64,000 bases of DNA. Source: Sinorhizobium meliloti 4H41 (GTDB lineage: Bacteria > Pseudomonadota > Alphaproteobacteria > Rhizobiales > Rhizobiaceae). Positions 55,430-64,000 of this stretch are shown one piece after another. A model generated the notes under the pieces. It was not told the DNA's origin, did not search any database, and saw nothing but the letters and a program-made list of their open reading frames with translations. The first letter of the stretch is position 1. Each line of letters begins with the position of its first letter. The translations under genes were made by a program, and so were the position numbers. The stretch covers positions 124,001 to 188,000 of the forward strand of contig NZ_AQWP01000001.1 in NCBI RefSeq assembly GCF_000375585.1, in the 5' to 3' direction.

Positions 55430-56512
55430 ATGAGTGAACTGGAAACATTTGAACGGACCTTGCTGGCGGAAATCGACGCCGCCGCCGACGAGGGGGCGAT
55501 CGAGGCGGTGCGCGTCGGCGCGCTCGGCAAGAAGGGATCGATTTCGGAACTGCTGAAGACGCTCGGTTCGATGAGCCCGGAGGAGCGCCAGACCCGCGGC
55601 GCGCGCATCAATGCGCTGAAGAACACGGTGACGGAGGCGATCTCCGCCCGCAAGACGGCGCTCAAGGACGCGGCGATCGCCGAACGGCTGGCGCGCGAGA
55701 CGGTGGACATCAGCCTGCCCGTCCGGTCCTCGCCGGCCGAGCGCGGCCGCATCCATCCGATCAGCCAGATCGTCGACGAGATCACCGCGATCTTCGGCGA
55801 CATGGGTTTCTCGATTGCCGAGGGGCCGGATATCGAGACCGACTACTACAACTTCACGGCCCTGAACTTCCCCGAAGGTCATCCGGCCCGCGAGATGCAC
55901 GACACCTTCTTCTTCGCGCCCGACGAGAAGGGTGAGCGCAAGGTGCTGCGCACGCACACCTCGCCGGTGCAGATACGCACGATGGAGGCCGGGCAGCCGC
56001 CGATCCGCATCATCATTCCGGGCAAGACGTATCGCCAGGATTCCGACGCGACCCACTCGCCGATGTTTCATCAGGTGGAAGGTCTCGTCATCGACAGGAC
56101 GGCGAATGTCGCCAATATGCGTTGGGTGCTCGAGGAATTCTGCAAGGCCTTCTTCGAGGTCGATCAGGTGACGATGCGCTTCCGCCCGTCCTTCTTCCCG
56201 TTCACGGAACCCTCCTTCGAGGTCGACATCCAGTGCGACCGCTCCGGCCCGATCGTCAAGTTCGGCGAGGGCAAGGACTGGATGGAGATTCTCGGCTGCG
56301 GCATGGTGCATCCGAACGTGCTCAGGGCCGGCGGCCTCGATCCGGACGAATATCAAGGCTTCGCCTGGGGCATGGGCCTCGATCGCATCGCCATGCTGAA
56401 ATACGGCATGCCCGACCTGCGCGACTTCTTCAATGCCGATGTCCGCTGGATGACCCATTACGGCTTCCGCCCGCTCGACATGCCGACGCTCTTCGGCGGC
56501 CTCTCGGCGTGA
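55430..56512 (+). CDS. pheS: Phenylalanyl-tRNA synthetase alpha subunit
   Basis: Class II aminoacyl-tRNA synthetase (360 aa), half of the alpha2beta2 enzyme charging tRNA-Phe. The N-terminal coiled-coil arm (about residues 1-90) binds tRNA. Catalytic motifs: motif 2 near [20 protein letters not shown] and motif 3 in [20 protein letters not shown]. The start at 55430 is preceded by AGGACAG. pheT starts 33 bp after the stop. Preceded by a terminator/antiterminator pair that may tune its expression. Confidence 0.98.
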   Translation: MSELETFERTLLAEIDAAADEGAIEAVRVGALGKKGSISELLKTLGSMSPEERQTRGARINALKNTVTEAISARKTALKDAAIAERLARETVDISLPVRSSPAERGRIHPISQIVDEITAIFGDMGFSIAEGPDIETDYYNFTALNFPEGHPAREMHDTFFFAPDEKGERKVLRTHTSPVQIRTMEAGQPPIRIIIPGKTYRQDSDATHSPMFHQVEGLVIDRTANVANMRWVLEEFCKAFFEVDQVTMRFRPSFFPFTEPSFEVDIQCDRSGPIVKFGEGKDWMEILGCGMVHPNVLRAGGLDPDEYQGFAWGMGLDRIAMLKYGMPDLRDFFNADVRWMTHYGFRPLDMPTLFGGLSA

Positions 56513-56545
56513 CCCGCGCAGAAAATCAAGGACACAGGTGACATC

Positions 56546-58972
56546 ATGAAGTTCACGCTTTCCTGGCTGAAGGACCATCTGGAAACCGACGCCTCGCTCG
56601 AGGAAATCTGCGCCCGCCTGACGATGATCGGGCTGGAAGTCGAGGATGTCGACGACAAGGCGGCGTTCAAGCCCTTCGTCATCGCCAGGGTGATCTCCGC
56701 CGAGCAGCACCCGAATGCCGACAAGCTCAGAGTGCTGATGGTCGACACCGGCTCCGGCGAGCCGGTGCAGGTCGTCTGCGGCGCGCCGAACGCGCGCAAG
56801 GGCCTCGTCGGTGCCTTTGCCGCGCCCGGCACCCATGTGCCCGGCATCGGCGTGACGCTCTCCGTCGGCAACATCCGTGGCGTCGAAAGCCGCGGCATGA
56901 TGTGCTCGGAAAAGGAGCTGGAGATCTCCGACGACCACACCGGCATCATCGATCTGCCCGAGAACGCGCCGGTCGGCACCAGCTATGCGACCTATGCCGG
57001 CCTCGACGACCCGGTCATCGAAATCAACCTGACGCCGAACCGGCCGGATTGCACCAGCGTCCACGGCATCGCCCGCGATCTCGCGGCATCCGGTCTCGGC
57101 ACCTTGAAGACGCGGCCGGCGCCGTCCTTCGCCGTGGAAGGCGAGACGCCCGTCAAGGTCCGCCTCGATCTCGGCGAGGACAGGCATCTCTGCCCCGGCT
57201 TCGCGCTTCGCCTCGTGCGCGGAGTGAAGAACGGCCCGAGCCCCGCCTGGATGCGCCAGCGGCTGACTGCCATCGGCCTCCGCCCGATCAACGCGCTGGT
57301 CGATATCACCAATTACCTGACCTTCGACCAGGGCCGGCCGCTGCATGTTTTCGACGCGGCGAAGGTCGAGGGCAACCTGACGGTCCGCCGTGCCAGGGAA
57401 GGCGAAAAGGTGCTGGCGCTCGATACGCGCGAATACACGCTGTCGCCCGCCAATGTGGTGATCGCCGACGAAGAAGGCGTCGAGTCGATCGGCGGCATCA
57501 TGGGCGGCGAGCATTCCGGCTGTGACGAGGCGACGACCGACGTGCTGATCGAATCGGCGCTCTGGGATCCGATGAACATCGCCAAGACCGGCCGCACGCT
57601 CGGCATCATCACCGATGCGCGCTACCGCTTCGAGCGCGGCGTCGATCCGGAATACATGGCGCCTGGCCTCGAACGGGCGACCGAACTGGTGCTGGAGCTC
57701 TGCGGTGGTACCGCGGCCAAGATGGACGTCGTCGGTTATGAGGGCCACGAGCCCAAGTCCCTCGATTTCCCGGTCTCGGAGGTCAAGCGCCTGACCGGCC
57801 TCGAGGTCTCCTCCGAGGAGAGCGTTTCCATCCTCAGGAAGCTCGGCTTCGGCGTCGAGGGCTCCGGCGAACGTCTGACGGTAACCGTCCCTTCCTGGCG
57901 GCCGGACATCGACGGCAAGGCGGACCTCGTAGAGGAGGTCATGCGCATCCATGGCGTCGACAACATCGTCGCCGCGCCGCTTGCAAGCCACAATGCCGTC
58001 AACGGCAAGATCCTGACGGTGCTGCAGATCCGCACGCGCCAGGCGCGGCGTGCGCTCGCAAGCCGCGGCATGCTCGAAGCCGTCACCTGGTCCTTCATCC
58101 CGGAAGAGCATGCAAAACTCTTCGGCGGCGGCCGGCCGGAACTGAAGCTGGCCAATCCGATCGCCGCCGACATGTCGGACATGCGGCCGTCGCTCCTGCC
58201 GGGCCTCCTGGCCGCGGCGCAGCGCAATGCCGACAAGGGCTATGGCGATGTCGCGATCTTCGAGGTTTCCGGCATCTATGAGGGCGACACGCCCGAGGCG
58301 CAGCGCCGCGTCGCCGGCGGCATCCGCCGCGGCACCGCATCGCTCAACGGCACCGGCCGGTCGTGGTCGAACGCCGTAAAGGGCGGCGGCAAGCCGGTCG
58401 ATGTCTTCGACGCGAAGGCCGATGCCATCGCCGTGCTCGAGGCCTGCGGCGTGCCGATGGCCAATGTCCAGTTCGAAGCCGGCGGTCCCGCCTGGTATCA
58501 CCCCGGCCGCTCGGCGACGATCAAGCTCGGCCCGAAGATCGTGCTCGGCGCTTTCGGGGAGTTCCACCCGAAGACCTTGGACGCCCTCGACGTCTCCGGG
58601 CCGCTTTCGGGCTTCGAGATCTATATCGATGCCATGCCGGAGCCGAAGAAGAAGGCGACCCGCACCAAGCCGGCACTGGAGCTTTCGCCCTTCCAGGCAG
58701 TCAAACGCGACTTCGCCTTCGTGGTCGACAAGGCGGTCGAGGCCGCTGCGATCGTCAGGGCCGCGTCCGGCGCCGACCGCAAACTGGTTACGGCCGTCAA
58801 CGTCTTCGACGTCTTCGAAGGCGCATCTCTCGGCGAGGGCAGGAAGTCGGTAGCGATCGAGGTAACGATCCAGCCGGTAGAGCGCACCCTGACCGACGAG
58901 GATTTCGAGGCGCTGACCTCGCGCATCATCGCCAACGTGGCAAAGAGCACCGGGGGCGTGCTGCGGGCCTGA
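56546..58972 (+). CDS. pheT: Phenylalanyl-tRNA synthetase beta subunit
   Basis: Large subunit of PheRS (808 aa, normal length). The N-terminal tRNA-binding (EMAP/OB) domain has [20 protein letters not shown]. The B3/B4 editing domain and B5 follow, with catalytic-like domains ([20 protein letters not shown]), and a C-terminal FDX-ACB anticodon-binding domain ends with [15 protein letters not shown]. Coupled to pheS. A family C repeat lies 25 bp after the stop. Confidence 0.98.
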   Translation: MKFTLSWLKDHLETDASLEEICARLTMIGLEVEDVDDKAAFKPFVIARVISAEQHPNADKLRVLMVDTGSGEPVQVVCGAPNARKGLVGAFAAPGTHVPGIGVTLSVGNIRGVESRGMMCSEKELEISDDHTGIIDLPENAPVGTSYATYAGLDDPVIEINLTPNRPDCTSVHGIARDLAASGLGTLKTRPAPSFAVEGETPVKVRLDLGEDRHLCPGFALRLVRGVKNGPSPAWMRQRLTAIGLRPINALVDITNYLTFDQGRPLHVFDAAKVEGNLTVRRAREGEKVLALDTREYTLSPANVVIADEEGVESIGGIMGGEHSGCDEATTDVLIESALWDPMNIAKTGRTLGIITDARYRFERGVDPEYMAPGLERATELVLELCGGTAAKMDVVGYEGHEPKSLDFPVSEVKRLTGLEVSSEESVSILRKLGFGVEGSGERLTVTVPSWRPDIDGKADLVEEVMRIHGVDNIVAAPLASHNAVNGKILTVLQIRTRQARRALASRGMLEAVTWSFIPEEHAKLFGGGRPELKLANPIAADMSDMRPSLLPGLLAAAQRNADKGYGDVAIFEVSGIYEGDTPEAQRRVAGGIRRGTASLNGTGRSWSNAVKGGGKPVDVFDAKADAIAVLEACGVPMANVQFEAGGPAWYHPGRSATIKLGPKIVLGAFGEFHPKTLDALDVSGPLSGFEIYIDAMPEPKKKATRTKPALELSPFQAVKRDFAFVVDKAVEAAAIVRAASGADRKLVTAVNVFDVFEGASLGEGRKSVAIEVTIQPVERTLTDEDFEALTSRIIANVAKSTGGVLRA

Positions 58973-58997
58973 TGACTAGGTGAGGGGGAGCCGGTTT

Positions 58998-59118
58998 GGT
59001 TTCCTCTTCCTGTGCTTGTCACAGGAATCCAGCCAGACCAAGTCCTTGGGCTGAAAGAACGCTTCCCGCGGCGCAGACGCGGCGGCGCTCTCATCCCTGT
59101 GACGAGCATAGGGATCAG
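58998..59118 (+). repeat. Family C repeat, direct copy
   Basis: TTCCTCTTCCTGTGCTTGTC, ACAGGAATCCAGCCAGACCA, AGTCCTTGGGCTGAAAGAAC, then GCGGCGCAGACGCGGCGGCG and CCCTGTGACGAGCATAGGGA. It is the same core as at 30061-30172 with the ends CCTGTGCT...CACAGG able to pair, without the extended 70-base arms. Confidence 0.72.
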
Positions 59119-59150
59119 GAAAAAGGAGAGATTGCAGTCCTCCGAAAAGT

Positions 59151-59183
59151 CCTACAGCGCCGCCGCGTCTTATGAGACGCGCA
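59151..59183. repeat. Family A palindrome next to a stop codon
   Basis: CCTACAGCGCCG, then GCGTCT-TATG-AGACGC (59165-59180) and GCAA. It abuts the stop codon of the NTF2-like gene (59185), so the element may form part of that gene's 3' end. Confidence 0.62.
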
Positions 59184-59184
59184 A

Positions 59185-59544
59185 CTAGCCATGCCGGTGC
59201 CAGACCTTGTTGACGATCAGCCATCGCCCGTCGACCTTCAGCAAGGACAGGTAATCGGAATAGCGCGCGCCGGCGAATTCATCGATCACCTTCACGCTGG
59301 CGACGTCGCCGGTGACGTGGACCATCTCCACTTCCATGAGCGGCTGCGTATCCGGGGACGCCGCGCCCTCTCTCACGATGGAGGCGATGAAGGCGTCGCG
59401 TGTCTGCCACTCGACGGCTCCTCCTGAGTTGCCGACGATCGATGCGCTCGGATGGAAGGCCTTGCGCAAGGCTCCCTCGTTGGCGAAGGCCATGCCGTCG
59501 ACATAAAGATGGACGACCGCGCTGATGGCCTGCTCTTCGGACAT
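59185..59544 (-). CDS. NTF2/SnoaL-like protein (putative lumazine-binding family)
   Basis: 119-aa alpha+beta barrel protein. MSEEQAISAVVHLYVDGMAF, HPSASIVGNSGG and SLLKVDGRWLIVNKVWHRHG fit the NTF2-like/SnoaL fold of the lumazine-binding or DUF4440-type group. No catalytic residues are assigned. The ATG at 59544 has a very strong AAAGGAGGAA site; upstream in-frame codons are not supported. The aldo/keto reductase gene lies 149 bp upstream on the same strand, perhaps co-transcribed. Confidence 0.82.
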   Translation of the reverse strand: MSEEQAISAVVHLYVDGMAFANEGALRKAFHPSASIVGNSGGAVEWQTRDAFIASIVREGAASPDTQPLMEVEMVHVTGDVASVKVIDEFAGARYSDYLSLLKVDGRWLIVNKVWHRHG

Positions 59545-59693
59545 GGTTTTTTCCTCCTTTCCGGAGCGGTGACAGACGCGGCTATCCGCCCCGCAGGCCG
59601 CTCCTGTTCCCACGAAGGCGGACATCTTCTCATAGGTAGGACATCGCAATGGAATTGCGATGCCCCAGGACTTCGACGCTGCCGGTCGGGTCT

Positions 59694-60689
<996 letters not shown>

Positions 60690-60874
60690 TGGATTTCCTT
60701 TCGGGCTGACCGCGCGGCCTGCGGGGTGGCATACGGCGTTCGCGAAGAAGATGGAGAAGCATATCGCTGGACTGAGCCTTTCGGCACGGGCCCGACGACA
60801 AGGCGAAGATAGGTGCCGCGCGGCCGGTTGAAAATCTCTGTCAATTCTCACGGGCTGTTCTATTATTTCGATCA

Positions 60875-61765
60875 ATGAACCGCACACAGCTCTCCCAACT
60901 GGCCGTCCTTTCCGCCGTCGCCGCCCATGGCAGCTTTCGCGGGGCGGCGAAGGAACTCGGCATCGCGCCATCTGCCGTCAGCCACGCCGTGGGCAGTCTG
61001 GAAGCGAGCCTCGGCGTTCGTCTCCTCGCGCGCACGACGCGCAGCGTCGCGGCCACGGAGGAGGGAAAGCGCCTGCTGGAGCGGCTGCGGCCGGCGCTCG
61101 ACGACATTGCCGAGGCGCTGCAGCGGGCGGCAGAGGCGCGCGATCGTCCGGCCGGAAAACTGCGCGTCACCGCCCCTCGTTTTGCAGCCGACCTCATTCT
61201 GGCGCCGCGCCTTGGCGACTTCCTCGGGCGCTATCCGGACATCGTCCTGGAAATCGCCAATGAGGACGGCTTCACCGATATTGTCGAGGAGGGGTATGAC
61301 GCCGGCATCAGGCTCGGCGAGAGCCTGGAGGCCGACATGGTCGCGGTGAAGGTCGGGCCGGAGCTGAAAAGCGCGGTCGTCGCCGCACCGACCTATTTCG
61401 AGCGCTTCCAGCGGCCGCGGCACCCGCGCGATCTGGCGGGCCATCGCTGCATCCGCCGCCGCTTCTCCAACGGCACCCTCTATCGCTGGGAGTTCGAGAA
61501 AGAGGGGGAGGAACTGACCGTTTCGGTGAACGGCCCGCTCATTCTGGGCGAGGACCGGCCGATCATCGAGGCCGCGATCGGCGGTGCGGGGCTCGCCTAT
61601 CTCTTCGAGCCGCGCGTCAGCGGATATGTAGGTGAGGGCAAATTGGTCCGGGTGCTCGAGGACTGGTGCGCGCCCTATGCGGGCCCCTTCCTCTATTATC
61701 CGACCCGCCGGCTGATGCGTCCGGCGCTCCGGGCCTTCATCGATTTCTTCCGCCACAGCGGGTGA
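60875..61765 (+). CDS. LysR-type transcriptional regulator
   Basis: DNA-binding regulator of 296 aa. The N-terminal winged HTH is [20 protein letters not shown] with [20 protein letters not shown] as recognition helix. The effector domain spans residues 90-290 ([34 protein letters not shown]). LysR proteins often control the divergent gene; here that is the aldo/keto reductase, with a 185-bp shared gap. The effector is unknown. Confidence 0.92.
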   Translation: MNRTQLSQLAVLSAVAAHGSFRGAAKELGIAPSAVSHAVGSLEASLGVRLLARTTRSVAATEEGKRLLERLRPALDDIAEALQRAAEARDRPAGKLRVTAPRFAADLILAPRLGDFLGRYPDIVLEIANEDGFTDIVEEGYDAGIRLGESLEADMVAVKVGPELKSAVVAAPTYFERFQRPRHPRDLAGHRCIRRRFSNGTLYRWEFEKEGEELTVSVNGPLILGEDRPIIEAAIGGAGLAYLFEPRVSGYVGEGKLVRVLEDWCAPYAGPFLYYPTRRLMRPALRAFIDFFRHSG

Positions 61766-61798
61766 CGACCGGCGGGGAGCGCCGGCCGTCGTGACGGC

Positions 61799-62290
61799 TT
61801 ACGCGGCCTTCTTGTTCACTTGGGCCATCGCGAGTTTCGTCAGGTCCTCGTCGGTGACGACTTCTTCCTTCAAAGTCGCGTCGAGCAGCGATACCGCATC
61901 CTTGAGACCGATGGTCTTTGCCCAGGTCTTCAGGGTGCCGTAGCGGGAGATTTCATAATGCTCGACCGCTTGCGCGGCGGAGATGAGGCCCGCATCGAGC
62001 GCGGCCGTGCCCTTGAATTCGTCCATGATCTCTTCGCCCTCGGCGACGATGCCCTCGATCGCCTCGCAGGTCTTGCCCTGCGGGCGCTTGCCGATCATTT
62101 CGAATACCTGCTGCAGCCGCTCCACATGGGTCTCGGTCTGCTCCTTGTGCTTCTCGAACGCGGCCTTCAGCTCAGGGGCCTGGGCTGCGCGTGCCATCTT
62201 CGGCAAAGCCTTCAGGATTTTCCGCTCGGCATAATAGATGTCCTTGAGCGTATCGTGGAACAGGTCGTCCAGCGTTTTTTCTTTGGCCAT
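61799..62290 (-). CDS. DUF892/YciF ferritin-like protein
   Basis: 163-aa four-helix-bundle protein with ferritin-like ligands (DIYYAERKILKALPKM; AAFEKHKEQTETHVERLQQV; AAQAVEHYEISRYGTLKTWA). The Glu and His residues at helix positions fit a di-iron site. YciF relatives are stress-induced. It is distinct from MbfA and has no Irr-like box upstream that I can see. It is convergent with LysR and divergent from the SDR gene. Confidence 0.9.
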   Translation of the reverse strand: MAKEKTLDDLFHDTLKDIYYAERKILKALPKMARAAQAPELKAAFEKHKEQTETHVERLQQVFEMIGKRPQGKTCEAIEGIVAEGEEIMDEFKGTAALDAGLISAAQAVEHYEISRYGTLKTWAKTIGLKDAVSLLDATLKEEVVTDEDLTKLAMAQVNKKAA

Positions 62291-62511
62291 TTCGGGTTTC
62301 CTTCCTCGTCTGCTTCGTGTTGCCTTCGACCCGCAATCAACAGCAAAGGGCGAAGATTTGTTCCTCGCGACTGCAAAAAGCGCGTGAGACGCGGGTCAAA
62401 TTCGTCGCTTTCGCGAAGGGTGTCCGTTTCACTTCAGGCGGAAATCGGGTGGTTGCAGCGTGGCGCATCGGCAATGGTCCCGCCGTCAACGCAGTCGGAT
62501 GGAGAAGAATC

Positions 62512-63282
62512 ATCTCGAGACTGGAAGGTAAGATCGCGATCGTCACCGGCGCAAGCTCGGGTATCGGCCGCGCCGCCGCGCTGCTCTTTGCGCGCGAGGC
62601 GGCAAAGGTCGTCGTCACCGCCCGCAACGAGAATGCGCTTGCGGAGCTTACCGACGAGATCACCCGAGAGGGCGGCGAGGCGGCAGCGCTTGCCGGCGAC
62701 GTGCGCGACGAGGCCCTGCATGAGGCGCTGGTCGAACTGGCGGTGCGCCGCTTCGGCGGGCTCGATACGGCCTTCAACAATGCGGGGGCGCTCGGTGCGA
62801 TGGGAGAGATTTCGTCGCTCAGCGTCGAAGGCTGGCGCGAGACGCTCGATACCAATTTGACGAGCGCCTTCCTGGCGGTGAAGTATCAGGTTCCGGCAAT
62901 CGCGGCGCGGGGCGGCGGTTCGCTCACCTTCACTTCGAGCTTCGTCGGCCACACGGCCGGCTTTGCCGGTGTCGCCCCCTATGCGGCGAGCAAGGCGGGA
63001 CTGATCGGGCTGGTGCAGGCGCTGGCCGTCGAGCTTGGCGCGCGCGGCATCCGCGTGAACGCGCTGCTGCCCGGCGGCACCGACACGCCCGCCAATTTCG
63101 CGAACCTGCCGGGGGCGGCGCCCGAGACGCGCGGTTTCGTGGAAGGGCTGCACGCATTGAAGCGCATTGCGCGACCCGAGGAAATCGCCGAAGCGGCGCT
63201 TTATCTCGCCTCGGACGGTGCCAGCTTCGTAACCGGCGCGGCGCTGCTGGCCGACGGCGGCGCTTCGGTGGCGAAGGCGTGA
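62512..63282 (+). CDS. Short-chain dehydrogenase/reductase with non-canonical start (ATC)
   Basis: SDR oxidoreductase of 256 aa. TGASSGIGRAAALLFAREAA is the nucleotide-binding Gly motif, NNAG the adenine-ring motif, and Ser (TFTSSF) with YAASK the catalytic residues. The homologous start in this family is M-S-R-L-E-G-K; here the codon is ATC (62512-62514) and SD GGAGAAG (62501-62507) lies at the right distance. No ATG exists in frame; GTG at 62449 would add 21 residues with a weak site. Either ATC is used, or an ATG was changed by mutation or error. Confidence 0.85.
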   Translation: MSRLEGKIAIVTGASSGIGRAAALLFAREAAKVVVTARNENALAELTDEITREGGEAAALAGDVRDEALHEALVELAVRRFGGLDTAFNNAGALGAMGEISSLSVEGWRETLDTNLTSAFLAVKYQVPAIAARGGGSLTFTSSFVGHTAGFAGVAPYAASKAGLIGLVQALAVELGARGIRVNALLPGGTDTPANFANLPGAAPETRGFVEGLHALKRIARPEEIAEAALYLASDGASFVTGAALLADGGASVAKA

Positions 63283-63320
63283 GCGCAGAGCGTGAGCACA
63301 GCAACTGAAAGCGGGGAAAC

Positions 63321-63953
63321 ATGAAGAAACCTGGGTCGATGAAATCGCTTGAAGACCTCGGGCGCGTACGCCTCTCGAAGAACTTTTTCCTGCGCGATTT
63401 CCTTCACTCCGAAATCGCGGAGTTCTACCGGATTCCGAATATCCCCGACGATCCGGAACTGGCGATCGAGGCCGGACGGAAACTGTGCGGCGACCTTCTG
63501 GAACCGCTCGAGGCGACCTTCGGTCGGCTGCACATCCGCTCGGGCTACCGAAACCGTGCCGTGAACGCCTTCGGCAACGCCAACAGGCTCAACTGCTCGA
63601 CGAATGCGGCAACGGCCGCCGACCATATCTGGGACATGCGCGATGCGGAGGGCTGCATGGGGGCCACCGCCTGCATCGCCATTCCCTGGGTCTGGGACCG
63701 GGAACGTCACGAAGGCGGCTGGCAGAGCCTGGCCTGGTGGATTCACGACCACCTTCCCTACGCCTCGCTCTGCTTTTTTCCCAAGCTTTGGGCCTTCAAC
63801 ATCCAGTGGCACGAGAGGCCGCGCCGCAGGATCAGCAGCTACGCCGAGCCGCGCGGGCTGCTGACCAGGCCCGGCATGGCCAACCACGAGGGCAGCCATG
63901 CGCATTTTTACCCAGGGTTTCCGAAGCTTGCGGCCGGAGGCGGGTCTTCCTGA
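63321..63953 (+). CDS. Putative M15-like peptidase (peptidoglycan peptidase-like), low certainty
   Basis: 210-aa protein. It opens with LSKNFFLRDFLHSEIAEFYR and ends in basic, His-containing sequence. The block FGRLHIRSGYRNRAVNAFGN resembles the SGYRS segment of M15A peptidases. Asp-His...Asp in ATAADHIWDMRD and His in NIQWHERPRRR could be zinc ligands, although spacing is not the classic one. There is no signal peptide, so a phage-endolysin or cytoplasmic role are both possible. No holin or phage genes are near. An AAAGCGGGG site precedes the ATG. Confidence 0.6.
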   Translation: MKKPGSMKSLEDLGRVRLSKNFFLRDFLHSEIAEFYRIPNIPDDPELAIEAGRKLCGDLLEPLEATFGRLHIRSGYRNRAVNAFGNANRLNCSTNAATAADHIWDMRDAEGCMGATACIAIPWVWDRERHEGGWQSLAWWIHDHLPYASLCFFPKLWAFNIQWHERPRRRISSYAEPRGLLTRPGMANHEGSHAHFYPGFPKLAAGGGSS

Positions 63954-64000
63954 CGAGGCAAATCCCCTCTATTCGCTCACTTCGTTCAGCCGTCTTATCG

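Noticed and set aside
55379-58567. Minus-strand frame of about 1060 codons opposite pheST
   Set aside because: It is a mirror of pheS and pheT codon usage, with no ribosome site or domain; pheST are certain.

Overview
The window is chromosomal DNA from an alphaproteobacterium of the order Rhizobiales, most like Sinorhizobium/Ensifer. The pointers are an Irr-type Fur regulator beside fabA, a membrane ferritin MbfA with an Irr operator, a CP4-like class II EPSP synthase, BA14K, FYDLN-acid and BTLCP-peptidase families found mainly in Rhizobiales, ExoD, and many RIME-like intergenic palindromes. The base composition is GC-rich and even. There is no prophage, insertion sequence with a transposase, CRISPR array or rRNA operon. 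This is core chromosome with accessory patches.

Layout. 1-4613: 3' part of dnaX, ybaB/ebfC, a LysE exporter, recR and a periplasmic lytic transglycosylase; 4645-6300 is an MFS exporter on the minus strand. 6395-13794: the rimP-nusA-ylxR/L7Ae-infB-rbfA-truB translation cluster. 13988-19829: an HWE sensor kinase, rpsO, pnp and an RsmC-like methyltransferase. 19913-23309: the fabA-fabB-fabI operon, divergent from irr. 23340-29879: two membrane proteins, tRNA-Ala(GGC), a FYDLN-acid protein, then aroA-cmk-rpsA. 29900-39300: a repeat-rich stretch with hypothetical proteins, BA14K, tRNA-Leu(CAG), a class III nucleotidyl cyclase, a 2-hydroxyacid dehydrogenase, an RNase D-like exonuclease, a SelT-like protein and DoxX. 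39269-46167: Rnk, LepA, an MFS gene divergent from an XRE-cupin/GNAT pair, ExoD and an OmpA lipoprotein. 46238-51642: epmB-epmA divergent from efp, then cfa and mbfA. 51892-58972: a BTLCP peptidase, an alpha/beta hydrolase, infC, rpmI-rplT and pheST. 59185-63953: NTF2-like, aldo/keto reductase with divergent LysR, a DUF892 protein, an SDR and a putative M15-like peptidase.

Genes that work together. (i) Translation: rimP, nusA, infB, rbfA, truB, rpsO, rpsA, infC, rpmI, rplT, pheST, lepA, efp. EF-P keeps Lys34, and its two modification enzymes are divergent next door. (ii) Unsaturated fatty acid synthesis and membrane remodelling: fabA, fabB, fabI and cfa. (iii) Iron: irr at 22.9 kb and mbfA at 50.7 kb, whose promoter carries a perfect Irr (ICE) palindrome, so regulator and target lie in one window. 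(iv) RNA decay: pnp and an RNase D.

Most notable observations: Gly (not Ala) at EPSPS position 100; a 210-bp near-perfect inverted-repeat element with two relatives; a mutually exclusive hairpin pair between rplT and pheS; an operator palindrome covering the start codons of the XRE-cupin gene; a cyclase lacking its substrate-selecting lysine; an ATT start for infC; and an SDR whose expected ATG reads ATC. I did not find a convincing wholly new multi-gene system.
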